From contig JACCLO010000006.1 of assembly GCA_029448655.1 (NCBI GenBank), forward strand, positions 558,001 through 622,000: 64,000 nt of DNA, given 5' to 3'. Below are positions 52,472 to 64,000 of the stretch, piece after piece; within the stretch, counting starts at the first letter, position 1, and the number at the start of each line of letters is the position of its first letter. The notes beneath the pieces are model-generated. The model was given only the letters and a program-made list of their open reading frames with translations. It had not been told where the DNA came from and ran no database searches. The DNA comes from Wolfiporia cocos (lineage: Eukaryota > Basidiomycota > Agaricomycetes > Polyporales > Phaeolaceae). Both the position numbers and the translations under genes were made by a program.

Positions 52472-52763
52472 GCGTGTTGTATAAGTATGTATATAGGGTG
52501 TGCGCATATCTGTATTTCTTCTACCGTGATAATCGCAGACGCCGAAGGCGAGGTCGCACTACCAGCGCCTGTGCACGTCTTTCCTCTGCGATGTGAACTC
52601 GCGAGACTGGCGGCCTCTGTCGCCGTCACTTTTCTCACCACACCCTTGCGCACATCTCGTCTGAGCCTGCAGCTGAACCAAATAATCACGACGCGGTCTG
52701 GCTGATCACTGGCATATCTACTTCACTCTGAGCGGAAAGCTATCCGCACCGAGCTCGCCTACG
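52472..52763. other. Spacer between VPS34 and AP-3 beta
   Basis: 292 bp, no gene; 3' end of VPS34 and promoter of the next gene on the same strand. Confidence 0.5.
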
Positions 52764-55585
52764 ATGGATCTCAACACCATTTCTGAGAATGCCTCCAGGC
52801 TGGGAGCACGCTTGCAGGAAACATTCTCTGAGCATACACGAGACTTGAACATTGCCCGTGCATCGAGCTCGTCGTATTTGGACAGCCCCGAAGAGAAGCT
52901 ACGGAATATCAAGAAGCAGCTCGACTCGAATAGCGACAGGGAGAAATTAGAGGCTATGAAACGTCTGATTGCAGTGCGTTATACTACACCCGCACAAAGC
53001 ATACAGTATTTGAGCCTTCTACTTGTAGCTCATCTCTAAGGGCCGCAATGTCTCCGAATACTTCGCGCAAGTCGTGAAGAATGTCGCGTCGCACAACCTC
53101 GAAGTCCGCAAGCTCGTGTACATCTACCTCCTACGCTACGCAGAGCACGAGCCCGACCTCGCGCTGCTTTCTATCAATACATTCCAGAAGGATCTTTCTG
53201 ATTCGAGCCCGCTCATCCGCGCGATGGCCCTGCGCGTCCTGGCGGGCATCCGCGTGCCTATGATCGGCAGTATAGTCGTGCTTGCCATCAAGAAATGCGC
53301 CGCGGACGTGAGCCCATACGTGCGCAAGGCCGCCGCGCTCGCAATCCCAAAATGCTTCAGGTGCGTTCGTGCTCCATCCGCGACTACCCGCGTTGAGCGT
53401 CATGCTACGCCTAGTCTGGATGCGTCGCACCAGCCAGAACTCATTGGTATCATATCAACGCTCCTCCGCGACCGTTCGCCGCTGTCCCTTGGCAGCGTCG
53501 CCGTCGCATTCTCTGAGGTATGCCCGACGCGTCTTGATCTGCTGCACCAGCATTATCGCCGGCTGTGTCGCACGCTTATAGACGTAGATGAGTGGGGACA
53601 AGTGGACTTGCTCAATCTTCTGATACGTTATGCGCGCACGATGCTACCGCGTCCCGCGCTCAACCCTGACACCAATGCCGAAGACGTAGACAGTGACTTG
53701 CGGCTGTTGCTCAACTCTGCTGAGCCACTGTTCCAATCGCATAATCCCGCGGTAAGTGCGGTTTGAATGCTCTTTGCTCTATCTCGAGCCTTTATGAAAA
53801 GGTGGTACTCGCGGTCGCGCGCGTATTCTACTACCTCGGCCCTCCCTCCGAAGTCAACAAAATCGTTCCCCCAATGCTCCGCTTGCTACATGCCTCTCCA
53901 GAAGTGGAACGCGTCGCGCTAGCTTACCTGGTGGTTGTGGCACCCACGCTTCCTGTGAGTGCAACAATGCTTCGATACGAATGCACTTGTCGTGACGTGA
54001 GCATAGCAAGTCTTAGCACCGTTCTACTCGCGCCTTTTGGTCCGTGCCGGTGACGTACGCCAAACCAAGAAGGATAAAGTCCGCCTCCTGCGTGCGGTGA
54101 TCACGACCGACAACTACCAGGCGCTACTCCGCGAGTTCATTGTGAGTAACCAAGCGACGAGGATGATCGTGTCTTGACCTCCTCTCGGCATAAGCACAGG
54201 CATACGCAGATGATGCCGATGATGAGCTGGTAGCCGATGCAATCCATGCAATTGGGTACTGTGCAAAGCTTATACCCGAGGCTACTCAGCAGTGCCTCAC
54301 CGCGCTCATGTCTTTCATACAGAGCAAACACGGTTGGTTTCACGAGATTACACTCAGCTGTCTTTGGTGACATAATTGCTCCAAACTAGATGTTGCTGTT
54401 ACGCACGCTGTGCTCGTGCTCAAGTCTCTCGTGCAGATTCGGTTGCAACAACAGCAAGCCTTCACAGTCACAGCAGTAGGGACCTCCTTAACCTCGCCGC
54501 TGTCGATCATCTCTCGTCTTGCATACCGGATCGACGAAATCCGCCATCCGAAAGCGCGTGCTTGCGTCTTATGGCTTGTGGGCCAGTATGCGCCTGCTGA
54601 GCCACAGGCGAACGGCGTTCACGCTGGGGCGATAGAGGGTGTCGCGGAGTGGGCGCCAGATGTTCTCCGCAAATCTGTCAAGTCATTCGCACAAGAAGTG
54701 AAGTTTCCAGAGTCTCATTTTACATATCCGCTGAAAGAGGACCTCGTAGACACCGATAGTGAAATTACAGATCCTCACGCTTGCAGCGAAGCTCCTCGTA
54801 CTCGGCCCCGCAAATCGCACGCTTGGGCTGCTGACACGCTATGCACTGTCCCTTGCGCGGTACGATTTGAATTTTGATGTGCGCGACCGTGCGCGTATGC
54901 TTGCGGCACTGCTGGCAGGCTTAAATGCAAACGTGCTCAACGATGAAGACGACGAGCATTATGAGAATCTGGGCGGCGTTACGCTGCGCCGTGAGCAGGT
55001 TCGCATGGTGTTATTTGAGAGCAAGCTCGGCATATCAGAGGAGTCGTCGAACCACGGTATCGTTGTTGTAATCTTGCGGCATGATACACATCCACTGATT
55101 CTGCGCACACAGACGATGAGCGGCATTCATTGGGCTCTGTCGGTGCCATCACAGGCAAAGAATCGATGGAAAGCCATCTCCCTGACTGGCTCGAGAAAGG
55201 GATTGAGCCGTCTCTGCGCGATTCAGAGGATGATGCTCCCCCGGCACCTGTGCTTACCCACCTTTCATCGCAGGCAACGGTGCCGCGTGCGATATCCTCG
55301 CGAGCATCTCCAATAATTTTAACTCCTACCGATGGCGTTTCTCCGTCTAGTTCGTTGCGTCAAAACGGAGCGAAGCAAGCCTGGAACGATCTGGACAAGT
55401 TCTACGAGGATACCGACGACAAAGAGGAGGAAGGGGAAGAAGAGGAAGAAGAGGAAAGCGAGAACGGGAGTGAGGAAAGCGAGGACGATGACGAGAGCAG
55501 TGAGGAAGATGCATCGAGTAACGAGGATGGCTCAGAGGATGGCGAGCACGATGGCGAGACCGAGGATCGCCAAATACATAGTTAG
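52764..55585 (+). CDS. APL6: AP-3 adaptor complex beta subunit
   Basis: Nine exons (52764-52973, 53029-53360, 53415-53751, 53802-53954, 54007-54141, 54200-54332, 54390-54697, 54750-55056, 55113-55585) give about 795 aa. It is the large beta subunit of AP-3, which sorts cargo from Golgi or endosomes to the vacuole. The adaptin trunk is clear: KRLIALISKGRNVSEYFAQV, LVYIYLLRYAEHEPDLAL, NTFQKDLSDSSPLIRAMAL, AIKKCAADVSPYVRKAAAL, and RLLRAVITTDNYQALLREF. The conserved VKLQILTLAAKLLVLG is on exon 8. The C-terminus is the acidic hinge (EEEGEEEEEEESENGSEES), and the protein ends there, with no ear domain, as in short fungal beta-3 chains. It lies just downstream of VPS34 and converges on CWH43, 68 bp apart. 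Confidence 0.93.
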
Positions 55586-55653
55586 TCCATTGTTGGATGT
55601 AACTTTCTTACACATAAATACGGGTGACAACACGAGTTTACAGTACGGCTCCT

Positions 55654-58600
55654 TCAGGCAGCTTGTAGTACAGCGGCTGTCAGGATGTCCATCAGTATGG
55701 CCACGATGGTTGAACGTTTCAACAGTTGAAAACAACGTACAGTGTTGAAGACATGATAATGATGTCCTCTCTTGCCACCCATCTCTGGATAGTATTCCAA
55801 TGGGAACCACTGATGAACAGACGAGTCAGGCCATATCCCGCGATTCTGAACGGGCTTACATGATCCTCGGGCAGTTCCTCCTTCCAAGCTCGGAGGTAGC
55901 GTGCATCATGGCTATCATCCGTAACACCATGGCCATATTTTGGCACCACAAACTGTCCAATCTGGAGCTCCGTGTCGGTAATAGTGCTTCTTGATACCCG
56001 AGCGTAGGACGTTCGATAAAGACCACGGTATAATATGTATTCACACCTGAACGCAGTCAGTCCGCGCTGGATGATGAATCCTTGAAGCTGAGAGAAGGCA
56101 CAACCCACCATCTATCCCAATCCTGTTCGTCGATATCGTGTACACGCCCGTCGGTAACCATGATCTCATAGGGAGCGGCTATAAGGCGAGCATGATCAGG
56201 TTCACTTGAGAAGTCCCTTTCTGCAGATGTACCCACGTCGAGAAGCCAAAGGCCTTGTTACAACATAGCCCAGGAAGATCACTGGTCGTGGATAGGACTC
56301 CACCATTATGCGCGCTAGCTCAGTAGCTTGCAATTCACGGTCTAGCGGAGTTTCCTCTGTCATATATAATGAGCAAGTTGTCATAGCAGAGCGCATGCAC
56401 TGTGCGATACCTTGTCCATTATGAGCAACCAATACCGTGATCTCGGTTCCATACATATCAAGCACGGCCTCAATGGCTGGTGCGAGCTCGCCACGGGGTG
56501 AAGGCAGTAAATGATGGGTAGAGCGGACAATTGGGAACTGCGAATCGTTAATCACTGATGCGTCTAAAATCTAAAATCACCAAGAGAAAAATCACCTTTG
56601 ACAAGAGGACGGCTCCCCAAGTATGGCTATTAGGGCCGGGTCCGATATCCACATACTGTGGCGAGGTCATCGATCACGTTCAACGCGGTTGTGATCATGG
56701 TTTGAGACTCACAAATCCGAGCTCTCCTGCCATGACACGAGTGCTATTTGGGGAATGGGTCTGCGAGGTCAGTTTTATAACGAGAAACACTGGTACTCAC
56801 AGGTCACGGTTGCCAAATACAGTGCGCTATGAAATCATTGATACATCAATTGTACGTTCGACGACAAGTTATTATGGATAACTCATAGACGTACATGTAA
56901 GTCAGTTTCGAGGAGCCCAATAACGTCGAGCTCCATGTCCCTAGCATCGTGAGTTTCATCTGGCCATCCTCTGTGCAGTGATTAGCCGATACGTACTTAA
57001 TGAGGTCCCTGATACGGCGCTGGCTATCCCGACCGTCGTTGTCGATGCCAAAATGAACAGTCCAGATACCGCTCCTCACAATCCGTGGTCCTGGCCGATG
57101 TGGTTTGATCACGACGGTAGGCCATCTGTATATGGTAACGACAAGTGAAGCGATAGAGAGGACGACAATTGCGCTGCGAATGAACGACTGTGCTGGTCCA
57201 TGTAAGGTCAAGGACGGTAAGCGCAGCCTTCGGCTAGACCACCGGAATACCATAGCTAGCCCCGCCATTTGAGCAAAGAGTACCCTATGCAATGCACAAG
57301 CTATTAGCCGACTGCTGAGAGTGTCTCGAAAGTGTTCTCACATGTCGCTCCGCTCTCGGAAGATCTCCCCGCCAGGAACAAACGCGTACGCGACTGTGAA
57401 GACATTCGCGACTGTGAAGATACATACAACTAGCCAAGCGGTGAAGAATGACTTCGCCGTGCATCTCGACGCCGCAACGCGCTGCAACACCGGAGGAATG
57501 ATCGACATCATGAACACAGAGAAGTTCCAGCCGCCAGCGTAGCCCAGCCAATCTCTGAATGCATACATGACGTATGAGCTAGCGCAGCCGTAGATAAACC
57601 ATACGGGATGTAGCAGATACCCAGGGGCGTCTGGGGAGATGCCTCCGAGGAATACGGGAAGGCTAAGACCTAATACCTGTGCGATGTGCGTGAGGGACCC
57701 GTGCAGGTGAGGGACAGGGCCATTAATAGGATAGCCTGTCCAGGACCAAGCAATGAGCGTGCTAGGGTCGGCAAGCAGACAATGCAATGTGAATAACATG
57801 GTGCCTAGGGAGATCGCGGTGGGCAGCCAACGTTGAGCTGGCTCTTGAGGTATAGAGCGCGCATCACGCTCAGTATGCGTGGTTGGCTTGTCTGCTGGAC
57901 GTGTTGCATAGTTGAAAATAGCCAAGCACATCAAGAGAGCCCCGGTTTTGTTATATCCACCGGACTGCTCGTGAACAATGGGCCAGACTACTGTTATCAG
58001 TACGCGCTAGTATGATGATCAAGTAAGCAAGATACCTGGGTTGTTAGAATGGTTGGCATGTTTAGCAAGTGAGGACAGCATGAAACCAAGGCCCATCACT
58101 AAAATCAAGTGAGCCACGAGGAATCGTATTATTATCTTCTGCTAGTGCTTACGCATGCTTTGGTACCCGGAATTGTCGCCGGTCCAGTCCACCGCAGCTC
58201 CTACATTACATATTGCTGCAGCAAATGTTACAGCCAAGAGTCTATGCAGTGGACTCCCAAGTGCATACGCCGCTAGTCCCGATATCGAGAGTACATGCAA
58301 AATGACGCGGCCTGTTCGCGTGCAACACCACTCCATAAAGGGAGGGATCGCAAGCAGGGCTGGCGACAGAACGGAGAGAAGAGCGAACTCATGGCCGGCA
58401 ATGCCGAGCTCCCAAACGGAGAAATAGAAGAGTGTGGGCGTAAGTGATGTCAGAATTGACCAATACACGAAGGCTGGTGATGCAAGTCAAATGAGACCCT
58501 GAGCCAATGTCCGCAGGACGGTGGCATTACATACAGAGGTAGAGATCACTGCAGAAGTCAAGAGCCGGTCTCGTCTTCTGAAAAACATAGCGCCATAAAC

Positions 58601-59830
58601 CCTGCCTTGGTGACGAATCTTGACGCTGTGGTTTCCCATCGTGCTGCACTGTCTTTTCGTTCAAGTGAGAAAGTGGCGCATTTTCGATACTCTTTGTATC
58701 AGCGTGTCTCGGTTCAGAAGACACAGTACTATATTGAAAGCACAGTCAACATTTATCATGCGAGACGATGGACCCTTGAATACATTTCGTTCGATTCTGC
58801 ATTCCCATCGAGCGACAGTCCCACGGCCAGCTAAGGTTGTCATCAATAGGTATGAGGCCAAGATCTTGACTGATATGCGCACTTTCAGATCGGCTGATTT
58901 GAGTTCCGACTCTACCGCCGAGTCGAACATGACGTCGAAGAATATGAGGCCCCATTCGAAGAAACTATAGTGAGTGTATGCTAGACAGGGGTGTTTAGCA
59001 CGTATGATAGGGTATGCATGTCACATTGCTAACCTCCTGGGATGCGGTGAACCTTGTGTTGTACAAAGAAATACATCATCGGTATCATCGCGGTGAAGAA
59101 GCTGATTAAATGTGGATAAACATAGTTAATTGGTGTCGGAAGTTCAAGTCACCCACGCTGTAGCCATAAGACGCCTGCGGGAAGTTAAGTGACATGTAAA
59201 TACTGGAAGAGTCGACTTGCCTTTTGCGTTGTATATGGACATGTTGAAAAGGTGTACATGCTATGGTGCCAAACATCCAAGGCACATTTAATACAATATA
59301 ACTGACCATGAGGACGTCGTGTGCGTCATGATCATCGGTGGAAGTGATGTACACCCAGCCCCCACACGAGAACGTTCGAAGAATGCCAGACAACAAGACA
59401 AATCCCGGGAGACTGGAAGCGGCGTTGCGGTGTAAGTAGTATTGCAAGAACGCAAGAGCCAGTCGCGGTCCTGTATGCACTATGTCCCTCTGCTTTCTAA
59501 AGCTGGAGAGTAGTAGACATACCAGAGTTCAAAGCAATCAAGATCTGGAAGATGTTACGCTCGGGGTACCAATCTCCAATCCTGTTCGAAGAGAGCGTCT
59601 AATTGGTCTGGATAGCATATACAAATGCCTCACGTTGCCGAGACAGATGGGAACCATTCCTCGGGGTAGCCGGCAACTCCATTCTTCACTATCTTCTTGT
59701 AGTGTAATGCACAGCCCAGGAAGAGAGCACTCAGAAAAGCGGCGAAAGCGAGGACCGTATGCGCCCGCGCCACACGAGACGCGTCGAGCACAAGTCGCGT
59801 AGGGATACGCCGCTCAGGCAAAGATGCCAT
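55654..59830 (-). CDS. CWH43: Cwh43: GPI-anchor lipid remodelling protein
   Basis: Many exons on the minus strand. The start [16 protein letters not shown] at 59830 and the block [19 protein letters not shown] belong to the N-terminal PGAP2-like membrane half, followed by [31 protein letters not shown] and [16 protein letters not shown] long multi-spanning middle follows ([31 protein letters not shown]). The C-terminal half is an endonuclease/phosphatase-like fold ([30 protein letters not shown], [19 protein letters not shown]) ending [13 protein letters not shown]. Cwh43 puts ceramide into GPI anchors in the ER. One intron (59220-59175) uses a GCAAGT donor. Exons around 58640-58900 and 56560-57000 are not fully resolved. 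Confidence 0.88.
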
Positions 59831-60286
59831 TGTTCGCGGTGTAGCAGTGAGAGCCTGACACGGGCAAGCGAGTACCAACAGGTGTGTACGCCGTGTGGTG
59901 GCAGGCCATGCAAGTCGAGGCGGCGCAGTGATGGTAGGAACCGGAGCGTAATAAACGCCCAATGCCATCAGCCGCCCATATTCCGAAAGTGGCACAGAGC
60001 GCCACTGTCCCCAGTTAGGAAGGCGTAGTATTTGCTCAGGCGCGTCGCGTATCGGCTGAAAGTCCATTGCAGATTCCATGAGCAATATTCGATAGCAGCT
60101 AGACTAGATATAGTAGAAGTACACAACATAATCAAAAGACAACAGATGCGACGACGAGAGATGAGGTTAGGCAAAATAGACGATAGACATGAGAGATCCA
60201 CACCACCACCAAAGCAGATATGCGACACGGTACGGCACAAGCCATACCGACTAGACAACACAGCACAGATCCAGCATCCAGCACAT
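59831..60286. other. Spacer between CWH43 5' end and SWI1 3' end
   Basis: The CWH43 frame is open upstream to 60085 but family similarity starts at 59830. No other gene. Confidence 0.45.
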
Positions 60287-63200
60287 CTACGACGTAATCG
60301 CCCACTCCTGCTCCGACGACGCCATCGGCGTATCCCACTTCCAAGAATCAAAGGACTGGTAATATACCGACTCGCCACCATCAATCTCGCCCCACCCGCC
60401 CAGCCGCAACGGGTCTGGGAGGTCATCAGTGTTGTCAAAGACCTTCGCGGTGTCATTGAGTGACGATGCGCCGTGCCCCGCAGACTCCGTATCTGAGCCA
60501 GAGCCCGGACTGGGGTTCGTCGACGACGCTGGCACGAGATCGGGCGTAGGCGCCTTCGAGCCAACGTCGTCCTCCATGCTTGAAAACGAAGTAAAGTCAA
60601 AGAACATCTCAGAGTCGTCCGGTTCCGACAGATGTGATCCGGGGTCCATGTTGAAATTGAGCAACCCCGAAGAGTCTGCGATGTCTCCGGACGAACCATA
60701 GCAGGTGATGATCTTGTCCAGCGTTTCCGCGATCTGCGTATACGGCTCCTGATTGTCGTCGTTCGACGCCATTTTGAGCATTTGGGTCATCCGTTCGAAG
60801 AACTGGGCCGCGTCCTCGTCGCTCTGGATGGAGTCGACCTCTTCCTGCTTCTTTGCCAGAGCCTCGTTTGGCGGACCTTCCCAGTCCACCTTTGGCTTTT
60901 TCGGCGATGGCGCACTGGCCGCCTCAACACCGGTCATCAGCTCATCCTCCCGCGATCGTTTGACACCAGCATCGACTGAACCTGTCGGTACTGACATTGC
61001 TTCCAAAGACATCGACATCTCAGGAGTAAGCTTAGGCGAGGAAACGGAGCCGCCGCCGGCGCTTGGGGTAGGAGCGGAAGGAGTTGGCGCAGCCGCAGGA
61101 GTAGATGAGGGACCTGGGGTGGGTGCAGCCGCAGGCGTTGACACGTTCCCTTTCGCTGGCTTACCAGGGGGCCTCTTCTGGACTCTAGGCTTCGCAGTAG
61201 ATCGACGCATAGGGGATTTCGGCGTCTGCGGCGAGCTTGCGACGTGGATGGGGGTGGGAGGATTCGCGGGCGTCGATGCAGCGGCAGGAGGCGTTGACGA
61301 GGACGCAACCATGGGCGAGCTTGATGGCAGCTGAATATTGGCCTTCGCCGGCGTCTGCACAGCCGCAGGCGGCGGAGCGCTACTTGGACCTGGGTGTGAC
61401 TGGGGTGCGGGGTGCGACTGCATAATTGGAGGCTGCGGCGGGCGCGGCGGTTGGAATGGTACAGGCCCTTGTACCGAGGTAGGCACGGGTTGAGGGAGAG
61501 ATTGGGAAGGCTGATTTGGCGTCTGCCTGATAGGAGGGACGGGCGATACATTGGGCATCTGCGGAGTCCGCATCACAGGAGGCTGCTGCTGGCCGCCGAA
61601 GTCCATGACTGGCGCATTCGTAGAACTTCGATGCGGTATGTTCTGTGCAGCCAGGCGCATCGTATGCAGAATCTGTTGGAGATTCTCCAGGGTGACGATG
61701 AAGCGTTTGGGTTGGCTGGACACAATGAGCTGGTTTTGATAGAAGACAGTCGTAGTCTGTTCACTAGTTCAGCTCGCCGTGCTTAGACCACTCAGATGTG
61801 GAGCTCACCGCAGCCGTAATCCTGCGTACGATGCTCTCATTGTAGGCGCACGCGAACAAGGGCAAATTCTGTTCCACAAGTTTCGCATAACCCAATGACT
61901 CCTCTAGGAGTTTGTCATATTCCGGCCTCTGCTCGTCCGCTACTTGCTGAGGCTGCATACTCTTGATGCCTGGTTGTCCAAGATTATCAGACGCAACGAA
62001 CACAAAGTGAATGATCGGTTGCTTACGTGTGACATACTCCAGCCTGAGTTGGGCCACATACGTCCTCCCCTGTTGAAGCTCCGTCTCCGTTGGCATACGA
62101 CCCGCATTCACAGGAACTTCAGGCTTCGTTATCTGGTCGCGCGGGGCGTTCTGTGGGGGCATAGCACCATTATGCGCCATCGACACGAACTGTCGACCGC
62201 TGTTCGCGATGCCAGGCTGTATGGGATGCGGACTCGTTGCCATCGCATTCTGGCCCATCTGGGCGTTCTGCGGATTCTGAGGATTCTGCGGCTGTCCATT
62301 AAGGAATGGCGGCTGCGGTTGCGTCTGCATGCTCCCGTTAGCCGTCAGACCTTGCATGACGCCTTCATGGAAGCCGACCTGTGACTGCAAAGTGGCCCGC
62401 AGGACAGGGCGATTGGCGGACACGATGTTGACAAAGTGTTCAGGAACGTTCCGCGACCGAAGTACGGGAGTAGACAGCGCCGACATCCGCACTAGCGCTG
62501 CAATCTGCTTGGGGTCGGAGACGCCCAATAGCGACGATAGTCCCGCGAGCGCTGGATGAGAGGATGGACCCACGCCATTCGTCGCTGGCCTATTCTGCGC
62601 CGCTCGAAAGGCCTGAATCTTCTGTAGGTAACTCGCGATGTAGGCTGCGTCGAAGTTTAGCAAGTACGTCCTATAAACATGCTGCAACTGAGCGGCGACG
62701 CCTGGACCGGCTCGTGCAGGCTCCTTGTCGCTTTCCGGAAATTGAACAAAGCCCAACTTTGCGCCGATCAGCTGCCATTGATCAAATTTGCATACCTGGA
62801 ACAAAAACGTCAGCTATGCCATGAATGAAAATCGTTAACAGACTGACATTAGTATATCCGCCAGCTTGCATCACGCACGTGTGGAGAGTATGCAGCGAGA
62901 ACGATCGACCGTCAACGTGCAACATGTTTTCGTCCACCATAAGACCATTCTTCTCTCTATGTCTCTGAAAGAGGTGCTGGAATTGTGGTTGGGGAAGTGC
63001 CGGGATCTCCACTTTACCCGACTGTAGTCCTGGTCGTTGCTGGGCAGGATTACCCGGAACCTGCGCCGGGAACTGTGTGGATCCCATCTGCGGAGACGTC
63101 TGCATCACCGGTGCACCTGGAAGCATCTGCACCGGCGTTGGTACGTGTCTCTGTACGGGTTGTCCAAGGCCGCCTGGCCCTTGCTGTGGCGGCATGTTGT

Positions 63201-64000
63201 GAATCTGCGCCTGAGCCTCCGCAAACATTTGGCCATTGACTAGAGCGGATTGACCTGAGTGCTGCACGGAGGGACCCGCCTGCGGGTTATTCTGCTGTAT
63301 CTGCGTACCATGCTGCTGTGATGCATTAGACGCAGACGCGATATTCCTGCAAATATACGGCTGAGCGTCAACTCGCCAAAATAACGGGGAAGACTAACCG
63401 GTTCGCCGCCGCCGCCGTCGCCGCCGCCTGCTGGAGTTGTGCTTCTTCGGCGGCTAGTTTCCTGATCTCTATGTAGACGGCTTGCGCTGCATTCTTAAAC
63501 CGCTCAATCTCGTTGTTGATTTCCTCCACTTTCAACTTGATCTGCATCTCCGGCATTCCCTCCTCCTTTCTCAGATTTTCCTTCTGAATCTCGAGGTTGG
63601 TGATACGGTCTTGTATGAGTTTCCCTCGCTGGCGAAACTGGTTGTACTTGACGCGCGTCAGCGAACTTTGCTGCCCTTGCTGCCCTTGCCTTGGCTGCTC
63701 CGAATGCTGGGAAACTTGCGGCTGGGACATTGGTGGGGGAGATACTAAGTTCACGTTGCCAGTGTTTCCTTGCATACTGCCTTGCATACCGCCTTGTAAA
63801 CTCCCCTGCATCCCGCCCTGCATCCCCGCCTGCATCCCGCCCTGCATCCCATTTTGCATACCGCCTTGTACGGCGTTCTGCATACCGCCCTGCATACCGC
63901 CCTGCATGCCGTTCTGTAGCCCGTTCGGCATACCGCCCTGCATGCCGTTCTGCATGCCGTTCTGCATACCGCCTTGCATAGACTGGGACATCTCGGGCGA
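60287..64000 (-). CDS. SWI1: SWI/SNF subunit Swi1 (ARID domain), 5' end outside the window
   Basis: Exons on the minus strand: 64000-63399 (partial), 63346-62848, 62795-62027, 61969-61809 and 61729-60287. The first visible part is an imperfect MQGG/MQNG low-complexity repeat, then a coiled helix (KLKVEEINNEIERFKNAAQA) and Ala/Gln-rich stretch. The ARID domain runs from FQHLFQRHREKNG through LHTCVMQAGGYTNVCKFDQW, IGAKLGF and VYRTYLLNFDAAYIASYL. ARID binds DNA; Swi1 is a core targeting subunit of the SWI/SNF chromatin remodeller in the nucleus. The long Pro/Ser/Thr tail ends with acidic, aromatic motifs (DSEMFFDFTSFSS). The 57-nt intron 62026-61970 keeps frame if retained. A truncated inverted copy lies at 10.2-12.7 kb. 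Confidence 0.9.
63680..63991 (-). repeat. Coding low-complexity repeat (MQGG / MQNG units)
   Basis: About twenty imperfect repeats of a 12-15 bp unit around CTGCATNCCG within the first visible SWI1 exon; absent from the duplicated copy on the left. Confidence 0.75.

Overview
The window is nuclear DNA of a filamentous fungus, most likely a basidiomycete of the Agaricomycetes; a polypore-type relative is a guess. The reasons are short introns of about 46-80 bp in almost every gene, genes packed on both strands, and the gene set: SWI/SNF ARID subunit, Cwh43, bifunctional biotin enzyme, cyanamide hydratase, Sde2 and Ty3/gypsy chromoviral elements. No tRNA, rRNA, CRISPR array or bacterial operon was seen. 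Exon joins were worked out by hand from splice signals and family conservation.

Layout. 1-9.5 kb: the end of an unknown gene, a CIA30-family complex I assembly factor, an unknown 133-aa gene, a small HVA1/Tudor-like gene, an HD-type cyanamide hydratase, SDE2, and divergently from it a DUF1295 membrane reductase. 10.2-12.7 kb: a broken copy of an ARID-domain SWI1 gene whose intact partner lies inverted at the right end (60.3-64 kb, running off the window). 14-23 kb: two coiled-coil proteins of unknown function, an allantoinase relic, a pair of 265-bp inverted-repeat elements, a MARVEL-type membrane protein and a 161-aa unknown. 25.5-27 kb: ILV5. 28.0-38.0 kb: a Ty3/gypsy chromoviral retrotransposon on the minus strand. 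39.2-41.8 kb: bifunctional biotin enzyme. 42-48.5 kb: a 932-aa disordered protein, a coiled-coil protein and a CoA-type NUDIX hydrolase. 49.2-60 kb: VPS34, AP-3 beta and CWH43, then SWI1.

The most interesting region is the retrotransposon. It has identical-looking 711-bp LTRs, gag, protease, a complete five-motif dUTPase, RT, RNase H, integrase and a chromodomain, then a third zinc-knuckle ORF overlapping the pol tail. One base after the 5' LTR, an 11-nt primer site is exactly complementary to an LTR sequence lying 35 bp after a TATA box. This is the arrangement expected for Tf1-type self-priming. A 1,500-bp non-coding LTR element with a perfect 5-bp target duplication (CGTTC) is nested in its 3' end and independently shows the same layout: TATA box, 33 bp, then 12 nt complementary to its own primer site. 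gag and pol of the large element each carry one in-frame stop, so this copy may have moved with help from a relative.

The cellular genes are mostly housekeeping: amino-acid and biotin synthesis, endosomal PI3P signalling and AP-3 sorting (VPS34 and APL6 are neighbours), GPI-anchor lipid remodelling, chromatin remodelling and splicing. They show no operon-like logic.
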